A stretch of 64,000 nt of DNA, from NCBI GenBank assembly GCA_036852015.1, contig JAANDG010000008.1, positions 124,001-188,000 on the forward strand, written 5' to 3'. The position numbers were made by a program, and so were the translations under genes. The stretch is from Pelodera strongyloides (taxonomy: Eukaryota; Nematoda; Chromadorea; Rhabditida; Rhabditidae). Below the pieces are notes generated by a model, which did no database searches, had not been told where the DNA came from, and saw only the letters and a list, made by a program, of their open reading frames with translations. Numbering within the stretch: the stretch's first letter is position 1; each line of letters begins with the position of its first letter. This document shows positions 35,208 to 45,830 of this stretch, piece after piece.

Positions 35208-38203
35208 AATAGGGGTACCCGTAGCACAGTGGTAAGTGTTCGAGTTCTCAGCCTAACGACGAAGGTTCAAACTTTTCAGTTGTAGTACATATTAGTTGTT
35301 CTTTGTCTGTTTTATTTTCAAGAATAATTGAAATTCGTACTACTTCACTGATAATCACTATCACCATATAGGGGTACCCGTAGCACAGTGGTAAGTGTTC
35401 GAGCTCTCAGCTTACCGTTCAAACTCTTCAGAGTCCTCAGCTTACAGTGAAGTGTTCGAGTTCTCAGCTTATTCAAACGCTTCAGTGGTACATATCGGTT
35501 GTTCTTTCTGTTTTATTTTCTAGAATAATTGAAATTCGTACTACTTCACTGATAATCACTATCACCATATAGGGGTACCCGTAGCACAGTGGTAAGTGTT
35601 TGATCTCTCAGCTTACCGACGAAGGTTCAAACTCTTCAGTGGTAGTACATATCAGTTGTTCTTTCTGTTTTATTTTCAAGAATAATTGAAATTCGTACTA
35701 CTTCAGTGATAATCACCATCACTAAATAGGGGTACCCGTAGCACAGTGGTAAGTGTTCGAGCCCTCAGCTTACCGACGAAGGTTCAAACTCTTCAGTGGT
35801 ACATATCAGTTGTTCTTTCCATGTTTTATTTTCTAGAATAATTGAAATTCGTACTACTTCAGTGATAACCACTATCACTAAATAGGGGTACCCGTAGCAC
35901 AGGGGTAAGTGTTCGAGTCCTCAGCTTACCGACGAAGGTTCAAACTCTTCGGTGGTACATATCAGTTGTTCTTTCGATGTTATTTTTTGAACACTAACTG
36001 AAATTCGTACTACTTTACTGATAATCACTATCACCAAATAGGGGTACCCGTAGCACAGTGGTAAGTGTTCGAGTTCTCAGCCTAACGACGAAGGTTCAAA
36101 CTTTTCAGTTGTAGTACATATTAGTTGTTCTTTGTCTGTTTTATTTTCAAGAATAATTGAAATTCGTACTACTTCACTGATAATCACTATCACCATATAG
36201 GGGTACCCGTAGCACAGTGGTAAGTGTTCGAGCTCTCAGCTTACCGATGAAGGTTCAAACTCTTCAGTGGTAGTACATATCAGTTGTTCTTTCTGTTTTA
36301 TTTTCAAGAATAATTGAAATTCGTACTACTTCAATGTTAATCACTATCACCATATAGAATACCCGTAGCACAGTGGTAAGTGTTCGAGTTCTCAGCTTAA
36401 CGACGAAGGTTCAAATTCTTCAGTGGTAGTACATATCAGTTGTTCTTTCCATGTTTTATTTTCTAGAATAAATGAAATTCGTATTACTTCACTGATAATC
36501 ACTATCACCAAATAGGGGTACCCGTAGCACAGTGGTAAGTGTTCGAGTTCTCAGCTTACCTACGAAGGTTCAAACTCTTCTGTGGTAGTACATATCAGTT
36601 GTTCTTTCCATGTTTTATTTTCTAGAATAAATGAAATTCGTACTACTTCACTGATAATCACTATCACTAAATAGAGGTACCCGTAGCACAGTGGTAAGTG
36701 TTCGAGTTCTCAGCTTACCTACGAAGGTTCAAACTCTTCTGTGGTAGTACATATCAGTTGTTCTTTCCATGTTTTATTTTCTAGAATAAATGAAATTCGT
36801 ATTACTTCACTGATAATCACTATCACTAAATAGAGGTACCCGTAGCACAGTGGTAAGTGTTCGAGTTCTCAGCTTACCTACGAAGGTTCAAACTCTTCTG
36901 TGGTAGTACATATCAGTTGTTCTTTCCATGTTTTACTTTCTAGAATAAATGAAATTCGTACTACTTCACTGATAATCACTATCAACAAATAGGGGTACCC
37001 GTAGCACAGTGGTAAGTGTTCGAGTTCTCAGCTTACCGACGAAGGTTCAAACTCTTCAGTGGTACATATCAGTTGTTCTTTCCATGTTTTATTTTCTAGA
37101 ATAATTGAAATTCGTACTACTTCAGTGATAACCACTATCACTAAATAGGGGTACCCGTAGCACAGTGGTAAGTGTTCGAGTCCTCAGCTTACCGACGAAG
37201 GTTCAAACTCTTCAGTGGTACATATCAGTTGTTCTTTCGATGTTATTTTTTGAACACTAACTGAAATTCGTACTACTTTACTGATAATCACTATCACCAA
37301 ATAGGGGTACCCGTAGCACAGTGGTAAGTGTTCGAGTTCTCAGCCTAACGACGAAGGTTCAAACTTTTCAGTTGTAGTACATATTAGTTGTTCTTTGGTC
37401 TGTTTTATTTCAAGAATAATTGAAACTTCGACTACTTACTGATAATCACTATCACCATATAGGGGTACCCGTAGCACAGTGTAAGTGTTCGAGTTCTCAG
37501 CTTACCGACGAAGGTTCAAACTCTTCAGTGGTAGTACATATCAGTTGTTCTTTCTGTTTTATTTCAAGAATAATTGAAATTCGTACTACTTCACGTTAAT
37601 CACTATCACCATATAGACCGTAGCACAGTGGTAAGTGTTCGAGTTCTCAGCTTAACGACGAAGGTTCAAACTCTTCGTGGTAGTACATATCAGTTGTTCT
37701 TCCATGTTTTTATTTTTAGAATAATTAAAACGTATTACTTCACTGATAATCACTATCACTAAATAGGGGTACCGTAGCACAGTGGTAAGTGTTCGAGTTC
37801 TCAGCTTACCTACGAAGGTTCAAACTCTTCTGTGGTAGTACATATCAGTTGTTCTTTCCATGTTTTATTTTCTAGAATAAATGAAATTCGTACTACTTCA
37901 CTGATAATCACTATCACTAAATAGAGGTACCCGTAGCACAGTGGTAAGTGTTCGAGTTCTCAGCTTACCTACGAAGGTTCAAACTCTTCTGTGGTAGTAC
38001 ATATCAGTTGTTCTTTCCATGTTTTATTTTCTAGAATAAATGAAATTCGTATTACTTCACTGATAATCACTATCACTAAATAGAGGTACCCGTAGCACAG
38101 TGGTAAGTGTTCGAGTTCTCAGCTTACCTACGAAGGTTCAAACTCTTCTGTGGTAGTACATATCAGTTGTTCTTTCCATGTTTTATTTTCTAGAATAAAT
38201 GAA
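35208..38203 (+). repeat. Tandem array, about 19 copies of a 158 bp tRNA-like unit
   Basis: The unit begins GGGGTACCCGTAGCACAGTG and contains the pol III A box TAGCACAGTGG and B box GGTTCAAACTC about 45 nt apart. The T stem GAAGG/TCTTC pairs, while the acceptor does not. Each unit ends with ACATATCAGTTGTTCTTTC, a TTTTATTTTC run and TTCACTGATAATCACTATCA. Copies start near 35216, 35374, 35573, 35728, 35885, 36042, 36200, 36356, 36516, 36675, 36834, 36993, 37149, 37306, 37463, 37615, 37768, 37925 and 38084. Copy 2 is longer (rearranged). The segment from about 35860 recurs at about 37125 (eight units later), a higher-order repeat. Confidence 0.9.
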
Positions 38204-38205
38204 AT

Positions 38206-38535
38206 TCGTGGCTCACTGGCAAAGTTCTCGTCTCTCACCCATACGACCCGGGTTCGAATTCCGTCCAGTGCTACCATCTTGCAAACATGCCACGGCGTCG
38301 GGAATAAAGTTAAGGCGCTCCCCTTGCCTAGCCTTAGGACGGACCTTTCGCTCTGTATTATCTTCTGTGCCGTCTTCTACCGTCTACTTCACTCTATGGG
38401 ACACATCGGCTAAGAGACACCGCCTTGGATTGGAGCTAAAAATGAAGATCCCCGACTTCGAGAGCAAACGGGACCCTGGATTCTACATGCTTAAGTCTAT
38501 GTGTGATGATTGTATGTCTGAATAAAGTGGTATTC
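38206..38535 (+). mobile_element. tRNA-derived SINE
   Basis: The head has A box TGGCTCACTGG (38209) and B box GGTTCGAATTC (38251) in tRNA-like spacing. A non-tRNA body follows (about 250 bp) and ends near AATAAAGTGGTATTCAC. It interrupts the last unit of the 158 bp array, so it inserted into it. The internal-promoter layout is seen; mobility is inferred. Confidence 0.55.
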
Positions 38536-38646
38536 ACAATACGATTTCCAAATATATCGTTTAAAAGAAGAGACTTATAATCATGCAAATAGTCGAGTCA
38601 TAAAATTGTTTACTGAGCAAATACACATATTAGTGAGACTACCTGA

Positions 38647-38939
38647 TGGCGTGTCCATGTATGCGATTCGCACTTGCGAAAATGACAAATGCCTGTCCAT
38701 GCTCGAGTCAATGTCAATGACAAGGTCCCACAGCGATTTTGCATCTAGTATGGATCTATTTCAAAATAGTACTGATCTATTTCAAATAGTACGGATCTGA
38801 TACACTTTCGTTGCGGGACTATGTCAAACGCGTCATTCGCATGGGTTACGGTAGGCATTTGACATTCATGTAAAATGGCCTGAACATGGACAGGCATTTG
38901 TCATTTTCGCAAGTGCGAATCGCAAACATGGACAGGGCA
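38647..38939. mobile_element. Family D foldback MITE, copy 2
   Basis: Same layout and centre as copy 1 with diverged termini (GTGTCCATGTATGCGATTCG; inverse GGACAGGGCA then TAA). The left target copy is mutated. Confidence 0.78.
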
Positions 38940-39127
38940 TAAGATAATCACTTCAAAGCAACATAATGAGTTTCATTGTAAGTAGTTGCATGTGTTTAGA
39001 ATCACTACCGTATCTCATGCTCATTGTACGTGTGTGTATTTGTATGAGCACTCTTCACCGATATTCTAATTTCCTTCGTTGATTTCAGTCTTCTCCAGCT
39101 GACCGGTAAGACCTGCGCACTGAAAAG

Positions 39128-42100
39128 CTAAGTATTATTGGACTCCTTTCGACATACTTCCAAAGAGTGTGCCACACGTGCGCCGTATTCCCACCATAGG
39201 AGCGCGGCGCAAGTCGCCACAGGTGCGCGACGCAAGACGTGCGGCGCAAAGCGCCACAAGTGTGCGACGCAAAGCGCCACAGGTGCGCGACGAAAGGCGT
39301 GCGGCGCAGCGCCATATGAGCGCGGCGCCACCGCGGTATACAATACAAGAACAAATGTGCAAAGTAAATAAATGTTACTTATGGTGTACCGTATCGTGTC
39401 ACTTAAAAATAAGAGCAGCCATGGAGGTGAGAGTATCAGTAGATCTGAGGTGTAAAACCGTGCGAAATAGAAGACCAAGAATATATCGGTGATGTTGTGG
39501 ACGTACTTAAAATAGTAGATTCCCAGCTGAAAGATCAAAAACTACAGACTACAGTATCTACAATCTTTGTGTTCCTTGTTGGAGCCATGTGAAAATAAAA
39601 GATAAGGCGATTGGGAGTGCCCCACCCCATCCCTCTAAAAAATGGCTTATTGGGTAAGGCACCTTTGGAATACCCTGGACCCTGGAATACCGGGCACCAC
39701 CCTCTGGTCTTCAAGCGCGCAGCCCCTTCTTTCCCCCCCCCCCTACGCGGCTGACCGGGGGTCCTCTGCGCGGATGGCCAGGGGTGCGCTGGGCGGTTGA
39801 GCTCTCCGAGCACACAGACGCGTAGTTTGCATACTACGCGGCTGCGTGCGCCCCCCCCCCCCCCCTTTGCACGGTACGCGGTTGTTTACGCCCGCACTGG
39901 AAACTGCGCGGCTGGCTACGCGTGCACTCCAATTTGCGCGGCTGGCAGAGGGGGCGCTGCGCACCCAGGAACGTAGCCATAGAATATCTGGGCAACCGCG
40001 GAATACCTTGAAATACCATGGGATACCCTGGAAAAAAATAATGGTAAGTTTGTGTGAAAGTTTTGAAATTAATCACCTGATTGATCATGAATATAATACC
40101 ATTGACTGACATCGCGAGACCCACAAAGAGCAGAGAACGTTCCACATATTTGTCGCGTAAATCTTAAGTTATTATTTCCAATCGGCTTCCTGGATTGCCC
40201 GTGGATTGCTTACAATTAGTGCACGGGAAACTGAACTACTGGCTAATCCGTAGTGCAGAGTCCAGCTCCGTACGTACATCACACACACATATAAACAAAC
40301 AAACAGGGTTCCCAACTTTATATAATAAGATCCTAACTTCATACAATACTATACCTTTCATTTGTGTCATCTTGTAGACTGTTAAACTAGTAGCAATGAA
40401 TGTTATGGAGCCAGTGAAAGCGCTCATAATAACAGCCGATAGTGAACTTGACATCTACAATAATTAACATCTGTATATAAATACACTTAAAGGGACAGGC
40501 CCATCAAAGTAAACCTATATTTACGAAACGTTCATAATGTATATAAAGCATTTTTATTACAATATATACAAACCAAATTTCACCTACTTTCGCCCTCGAG
40601 GACTTTTTCCGATGTGCTCATCATCATATGTATACCATAAAGCTGCAGACTTCCAAGGTGTATATGCAAATCTAGCTCGCATTTTAATTTCTTGATAAAT
40701 TTGCGTAGACAGCTTCGATCTCTGCAGTCTTACGGTATACATATGATGATGAGCACATCGGAAAAAGTCCTCGAGGGCGAAAGTAGGTGAAATTGGGTTT
40801 GTATATATATTGTAATAAAAATGCTCTATACACACTATGAATACGTCGTAAATATAGGTTTACTTTGATGGGCCTGTCCCTTTAATTAAATGTGCATCAC
40901 TTTGTCTACTGTCGTATCTATACACCTGTCTACAATTATTCTACACCTTCCGGGATATTAATTCTTTTTCTTCTTTCTTCCGGGGTATTTTTTCTCACAA
41001 TTTATTTGTTTGCTTTAAAGCGAAATACCGGCGGGTTTTTGAAACGCATCGAGTACATTAGCATTCTTATGCAGCTTATGCAAATGACCATAAATTAGAA
41101 TAAACAATCGAGCTAAATTCGAGAAACTTAGCATAAATACGTAGGAATTAAGTTGTCCACGATGCGTTTCAAAAACCGGCCGGTATTTCGCTTTAATCCT
41201 TATAGTGTCTTAGAGGGAGGTACTCTTCGAACTAACTCAGTAATCGTAAAGATTGAATCAGTGTGACGACAAATTGAACTGGCAACTTCACCCGGCAGGC
41301 AAGAGTGCGCAGCGCTAATAGAAAAAAAACATAATTATAAGTAATAATAATTATAATACAATAGATATAGATATAGAATAAAAGGAAAACTGAACGAATA
41401 GTTATAATTGAATAAGGGTAGATAGTAGGGTACCTTGTTCCGACCCCTAAGTCATAGACGAGGATTTATGCCACCAGGGTGGGGTCATCTTCAGTACGAT
41501 GCCAATTTACTCCTGTGCGCACAGAATCGAAAACAAATATCACACTGTACACAGTACATGGATAAATATCTAACCAGTGAACGATGCACAACCACGGACG
41601 TATCCCTTTAAATATTATTTGTGGCCTCAAACTTTAACAACTCACAAACGACACGACTTTTATGTAGTTGTAGCCGAAAACATCTCCCAAAATGAAAAAT
41701 TGTCCTGGTGCAGCTATTAAATGAAATGATAAAAACAGAGGCGTTATAAGGCATATCGTGAAGCAATAAGGCATTCCAATACGCCAGATCTTAAAATAAA
41801 ACACTAAACATTGGATCAAGAGTTCAAGTTCTTCATTTAAATATTATTAATTTATGTTATTCATAAATCATAAACCTACTAATTATAAGATAATTTATTT
41901 AATAAAGCTCCACTGTAGTTAAACTGACCTCTGTAAATTAAAAAAAATATTTTTAGTTTCTTAAAATTTGTTTTCCTCGAATTTTCAATTTATCGGTCTC
42001 ATAAAAAACCTTGACTAGGTAATCTAACTTCGACAGATTGTGTCGGAAACTTTTCTGTTTTTGTCTTGAAGGATGTTCCGCTCTAACACATCTTCTTTAC

Positions 42101-42924
42101 TTTCCGTTAATATTATAAACGTAAAAAATTACAGTTTTGAATGACATAGGCCATAGAACTGTAGTCATTCTGTTAACACATATGGCACAATTGGATAGCT
42201 GAAGCGTGTAGTTTGAGTAGTTAACAAGAAAGTACGGAAGCGTGAGATAATAAGAACCCGCGGGATAGAGTTTAATCAAGGATACACACCAAATACCATA
42301 GGGAAATCGTATCATCATGGTATCAGTGACTAGAGAGACAAGACCCTGAAATTAAGAATTTAGTGAACTAAGGGTTATGGATGACCAGTTAGTGACCATT
42401 TGGCAACCTCTCATTAGCCACCTATTTTTTTCGCACTGTTGGTATGCCAGCCAACAGCTGTGATAACGGTCTTCAAGGTATTTAAGGTAAGGCTGGTAAC
42501 TGTGGTCAAAAACCCAGTCTCTAGCAAAATGGTCACAAAATTCGGGGAAAACATGCATCAAGTATCTGATAATCTGATACCCTTTATACTAGAAGTATGG
42601 TTATGTCTACATAGGAAGTACTGTACACCCACCAAAACTGTTTGAAATGCGAAAATCTGATAAAATGATGAATTGAATAGTGGTTTCTTCCGATTTTTCC
42701 AGATTTTCCAACTGATTATCAGATAAAGTAGAACTGATGGAATCACGTAGATCATTGTAAGCTGCAATAATCTTCATTCAAATATTCAGTCTCATGAAAA
42801 TATAATCAGTTGACAAAAAATATAAATATAGAAATTGACTCGCCAAAAGATTTCGTGTTTGATCCTCATATTCTACTGCACCGCATACTTCTTCGGGATT
42901 AGTGTAGATGAGAACTTTATCCAT
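39128..42924 (-). CDS. Nematode seven-transmembrane chemoreceptor, Srv/Srg type, 7 exons
   Basis: Exons on the minus strand: 42924-42889, 42761-42633, 42345-42133, 41789-41646, 40454-40355, 40162-40077, 39526-39128; 1107 nt, 368 aa, all joints in frame. Serpentine receptors of this class sit in the ciliary membrane of chemosensory neurons and are presumed to detect odorants. TM1 is IYVIPSVLLYLIISW followed by NSSFYQIFAFQ. The end of TM3 has CAICVNRMTTVLWP, TM4 follows IWRIGMPY, TM5 is in exon 5 (SSSLSAVIMSAFTGS), TM6 starts VERSLLFVG, and TM7 is in exon 7 with LILSPPWLLLFLS. The SPPWLL/S...R pattern and FYxIxxxQ favour Srv over Srg. The start lies 15 nt after an acceptor (42939/42940). Odd point: after TM7 the frame runs into a GC-rich minisatellite (about 39165-39330) that adds an Ala/Arg-rich tail of over 60 residues; a missed splice or a C-terminal change is possible. 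Confidence 0.85.
39165..39335. repeat. GC-rich minisatellite inside the chemoreceptor last exon
   Basis: Copies of GCGCCACAGGTGCGCGACGC and GCGTGCGGCGCA variants, about 25 bp period. It reads as an Ala/Arg-rich tail in the receptor frame. Confidence 0.8.
39590..40035. repeat. GC-rich repeat region with poly(C) in a chemoreceptor intron
   Basis: CTACGCGGCTG-like motif repeated at least six times, C runs at about 39735 and 39850, and GGAATACC repeats at both edges. No gene seen. Confidence 0.65.
40487..40885. mobile_element. Family E foldback element, copy 1, in a chemoreceptor intron
   Basis: TTAAAGGGACAGGCCCATCA ends. Two arms of about 190 bp are inverse copies, including CGCCCTCGAGGACTTTTTCC. 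399 bp in all, bounded by TTAA. Confidence 0.85.
41015..41196. mobile_element. Family A MITE, copy 8, in a chemoreceptor intron
   Basis: Near-consensus copy with TTAA ends, between chemoreceptor exons 4 and 5. Confidence 0.83.
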
Positions 42925-42939
42925 TTTGTTTTGTTTCAA

Positions 42940-42950
42940 CTGGAATTTAA
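42940..42950 (-). promoter_or_regulatory. Candidate spliced-leader acceptor of the chemoreceptor
   Basis: Minus strand: aaattccag ends at 42940, 15 nt before the ATG. Its nearest upstream neighbour is a MITE (43011-43191). Confidence 0.35.
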
Positions 42951-43010
42951 AAAAAGTGTACTGAGTTAATAGTTAATTGTTGTACTGACCAGTCACTTTT
43001 TGTCTAATGA

Positions 43011-43191
43011 TTAGAGCGAAATGACGGCCGGTTTTTGAAACACATCGAGTTGACCAGCATTCTTATGCTGCTTATGCTAATGACATAAATTAGAATAAAA
43101 AATCGAGCTAAATTCGAGCAAATTAGCATAACTACGTGGAAATTCAGTCGTCCACGATGCGTTTCAAAAACCGGCCGGTAGTTCGCTTTAA
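43011..43191. mobile_element. Family A MITE, copy 9
   Basis: Left flank TTAG, right flank TTAA; lies about 70 bp upstream of the chemoreceptor acceptor. Confidence 0.78.
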
Positions 43192-43635
43192 ATATTGCTG
43201 CAATCCTGTACAACCAAGCTACATATAGTCGAGAATATCAAACAATTTGTTTTCAATTTTCCAGGACTACAATCGAACTCAAGAAAATTACGAAAGCACG
43301 ACAAAGTAACAACTGAAGCAGCTGTAAACTTCATTGTAGGCAGTGATTTTCCCGATTAAATAGCTTGCTTTTTGCCGTTGCAAAACACCTGTTATTAACT
43401 TTATAATAAGGCGTGGAGCAACTAATTGTTGTAAAACCACCAAGTTACATTATACTGAAACATATGATATGTTCAATGCGCCAAATTCAAATGTTCAAAG
43501 TTAAAGTTTACAAAGGACAATAATTACAAGGTAATCAGCATCAAGTCTACCAAAGTTGCTGCAGAAAAAAAGTTATCCAGGAACAAAAGCATCGTGTCGT
43601 GTAAAGTTTAGCACAGGAAGAGCGTATCACAGCGT

Positions 43636-44032
43636 TTAAAGGGACAGGCCCATCAAAATAAACCTATATTTACGATACGTTCATAATGACTATCAAGCAT
43701 TTTTATTACAATATATACAAACTAAATTTCACCATTATTCGCCCTAGACAACTTTTTTCCAATGCGCTCAACGCATATGTATACCATAAAACTGCAGATT
43801 TCAAAGCTATATATGCAAATTTTAATCGCATTATAATTTCACGATAAATTTGCATTGACGACAAGGATATGTGCGGCTTTACGGTATGCATTTGAGCTGA
43901 GCGCATCGGAAAAAAGTTTTCCAGGGCGAATAAAGGTGAAATTTAGTTTGTATATATTGTAATAAAAATGCTTGATAGTCATTATGAACGTATCGTAAAT
44001 ATAGGTTTACTTTGATGGGCCTGTCCCTTTAA
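43636..44032. mobile_element. Family E foldback element, copy 2
   Basis: Same ends and size (397 bp) as copy 1, with TTAA flanks; the arms have drifted more. Confidence 0.85.
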
Positions 44033-44149
44033 GGTTTACACAAGGAAGCGCAGTGGATTTGTAACTTGTAACTTATAAACTAGAAGCCAGAGCGTATTCC
44101 ACATCGGAAAACGCCGTGGTCAACAATTCCAAATTTACGCACATAACCG

Positions 44150-44204
44150 CTAACTAACTAAGTAAATTGAGGAAAACTTTTTTCTCGTGGGCCTCTCCCT
44201 TTAA
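44150..44204. mobile_element. Family F element, solo right end
   Basis: AAATTGAGGAAAACTTTTTT then CTCGTGGGCCTCTCCCTTTAA: the end of one family F copy, ending at the TTAA that starts the next copy. Confidence 0.65.
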
Positions 44205-44666
44205 AGGCAGAGGCCCCCGAGAATTTTTTTCTCAATTCACTTGCAGAGAATGTCCGGAATTTCAGAAATATCCCTATGAAAACCGCATTTCCTTGCGCCT
44301 AGAACCCGCAGTTATTCGCCGGCAAACAATTCCACCAGGAACCGTAGTCAGCAACGACAAAATACTTTGTACGGTTTATTTGAATCAATTGCATTCTTTG
44401 CTTCTTTCTTTACCTAATAATAGTTAAACGAATGAAGTTCATTACTACGATTACGAGAAGGCGTTTCCAATACTGTATTGCCCTAAAAGCGCAAAAACTG
44501 ATTCTGACTACGGTATCTGTCCGAACTGTTTGCCGGGGAATAACCGAATAACTCTGCGAGTCCTAGGCGCATAGAAATGCGGTTTTCACAGTAATATTTT
44601 AAATTCCAGGGCATTCTGTGCAAGTAAATTAAGGTACTCTTTTTTCTCGTGGGCCTCTCCCTTTAA
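44201..44666. mobile_element. Family F foldback element, copy 1
   Basis: Ends CTCGTGGGCCTCTCCCTTTAA and its inverse (with a small change at left). The arms contain GAATGTCCGGAATTTCAGAA and its inverse. 466 bp. Confidence 0.8.
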
Positions 44667-45327
44667 TCTTAAAAATCGAAAAATAACCTTGAACACGTAA
44701 TACAATCTTTATTTACTCTTTCTGCTAGAAATGGTGTGGTTCAGTATTCAGCGAGTCCCGGTATTCTTATATTCTTGTCCATCAAAAAACGAGCATTTTC
44801 ACATTACGTAAGACCTCTAAACACTATTCTAGGCTAATCCACTCAATAAAAACATCTTGCTTCACCAGAGAAGTCCACGGTATAACTTCACTCTACTCAA
44901 ATTCTCAAATACTTGTCAATTTTGAATCAAAGAATAAAATTAATCGCAAAAAGGGTACATATGTAACATACTGCTGCTGATTTGAGGAATAGCTATTATG
45001 TATAATGATAAGATAAGCATGTTCAAGCTAACCTCATCTTTAACTTTAACAAGTTCAACGAGTTCTAATGTGAAGCAACTAGCAACTAACGACGAATTTA
45101 AACTATAAGTCTGACAAATAAAGCAACGAACTACAAGAAGCAACAAGCGTGAGAATTAACCAATTAACAAACACCAATAACCATCAGACTAGGACTAAAA
45201 CCAGTAACCAGTAACTCCTATCTAAGTAAGCTAAATCATCTAAATTAAATGAGAGAGACAAATTACTATAACATAGCATACAATCACACTTCCTAGTAAA
45301 ATTACAGTTCATTTCATCGCGCGTATA
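44667..45327. other. Intergenic, nothing recognised
   Basis: AT-rich; no gene, RNA or clear repeat. Confidence 0.5.
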
Positions 45328-45488
45328 TTAATTTGAATGATACCGATAAGTGGACAACTGCCTCACCATATACTGTATGCAAATGAATTTAGAAAACCCG
45401 ATAGCCCGATAGCTCACACTTTGCATGTAATACAGGGAACTTCAGTTGTCCAACATACGTTTCAAAAAACGGATGTTATACCGCTTTA
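45328..45488. mobile_element. Family B MITE, right end intact
   Basis: Right end AACGGATGTTATACCGCTTTAA region is clear; the left end is degenerate. Confidence 0.55.
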
Positions 45489-45665
45489 AAAGAACGTCAA
45501 TAAATGCTCAACAAGCAATTAACTTAATAATACTCATATTAACAAGTGGGCGCCCTATACGCCTCCCGTAGGAGTTGAGCAAATGAAAGAAAGGAGATAG
45601 ACCGTAATTGGACAGTAGCACTAAACTCGCAATACATACACAGTCCATCCGGGACCTAGTTGATC

Positions 45666-45819
45666 TTAAAGCGGTACGTCACGTGGTATGTGAAACATTT
45701 CCCATGTGCCTGCAGTTCTGTGCCCGTATGTATGTACCGGAAGGGCACACATTACAAATAACACCAGGGAATCTGTTTGTCAACATTCACTTCAAAAACA
45801 ACGTGCCATACCTCTTTAA
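45666..45819. mobile_element. Family B-like MITE abutting the STARD7 stop
   Basis: TTAAAGCGGTACGTCACGTG at left and GTGCCATACCTCTTTAA at right. Its end lies 11 bp beyond the STARD7 stop codon, so the 3'UTR must run through it. Confidence 0.65.
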
Positions 45820-45830
45820 TCTTAACATCT

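Noticed and set aside
35208..38203. CRISPR-like look of regular repeats
   Set aside because: Units are 158 bp with no short conserved repeat plus unique spacer pattern, and the genome is an animal's.
42352..42561. 69 aa frame between chemoreceptor exons 2 and 3
   Set aside because: Removing it as an intron joins the receptor domain in frame; it shows no similarity to TM sequence.
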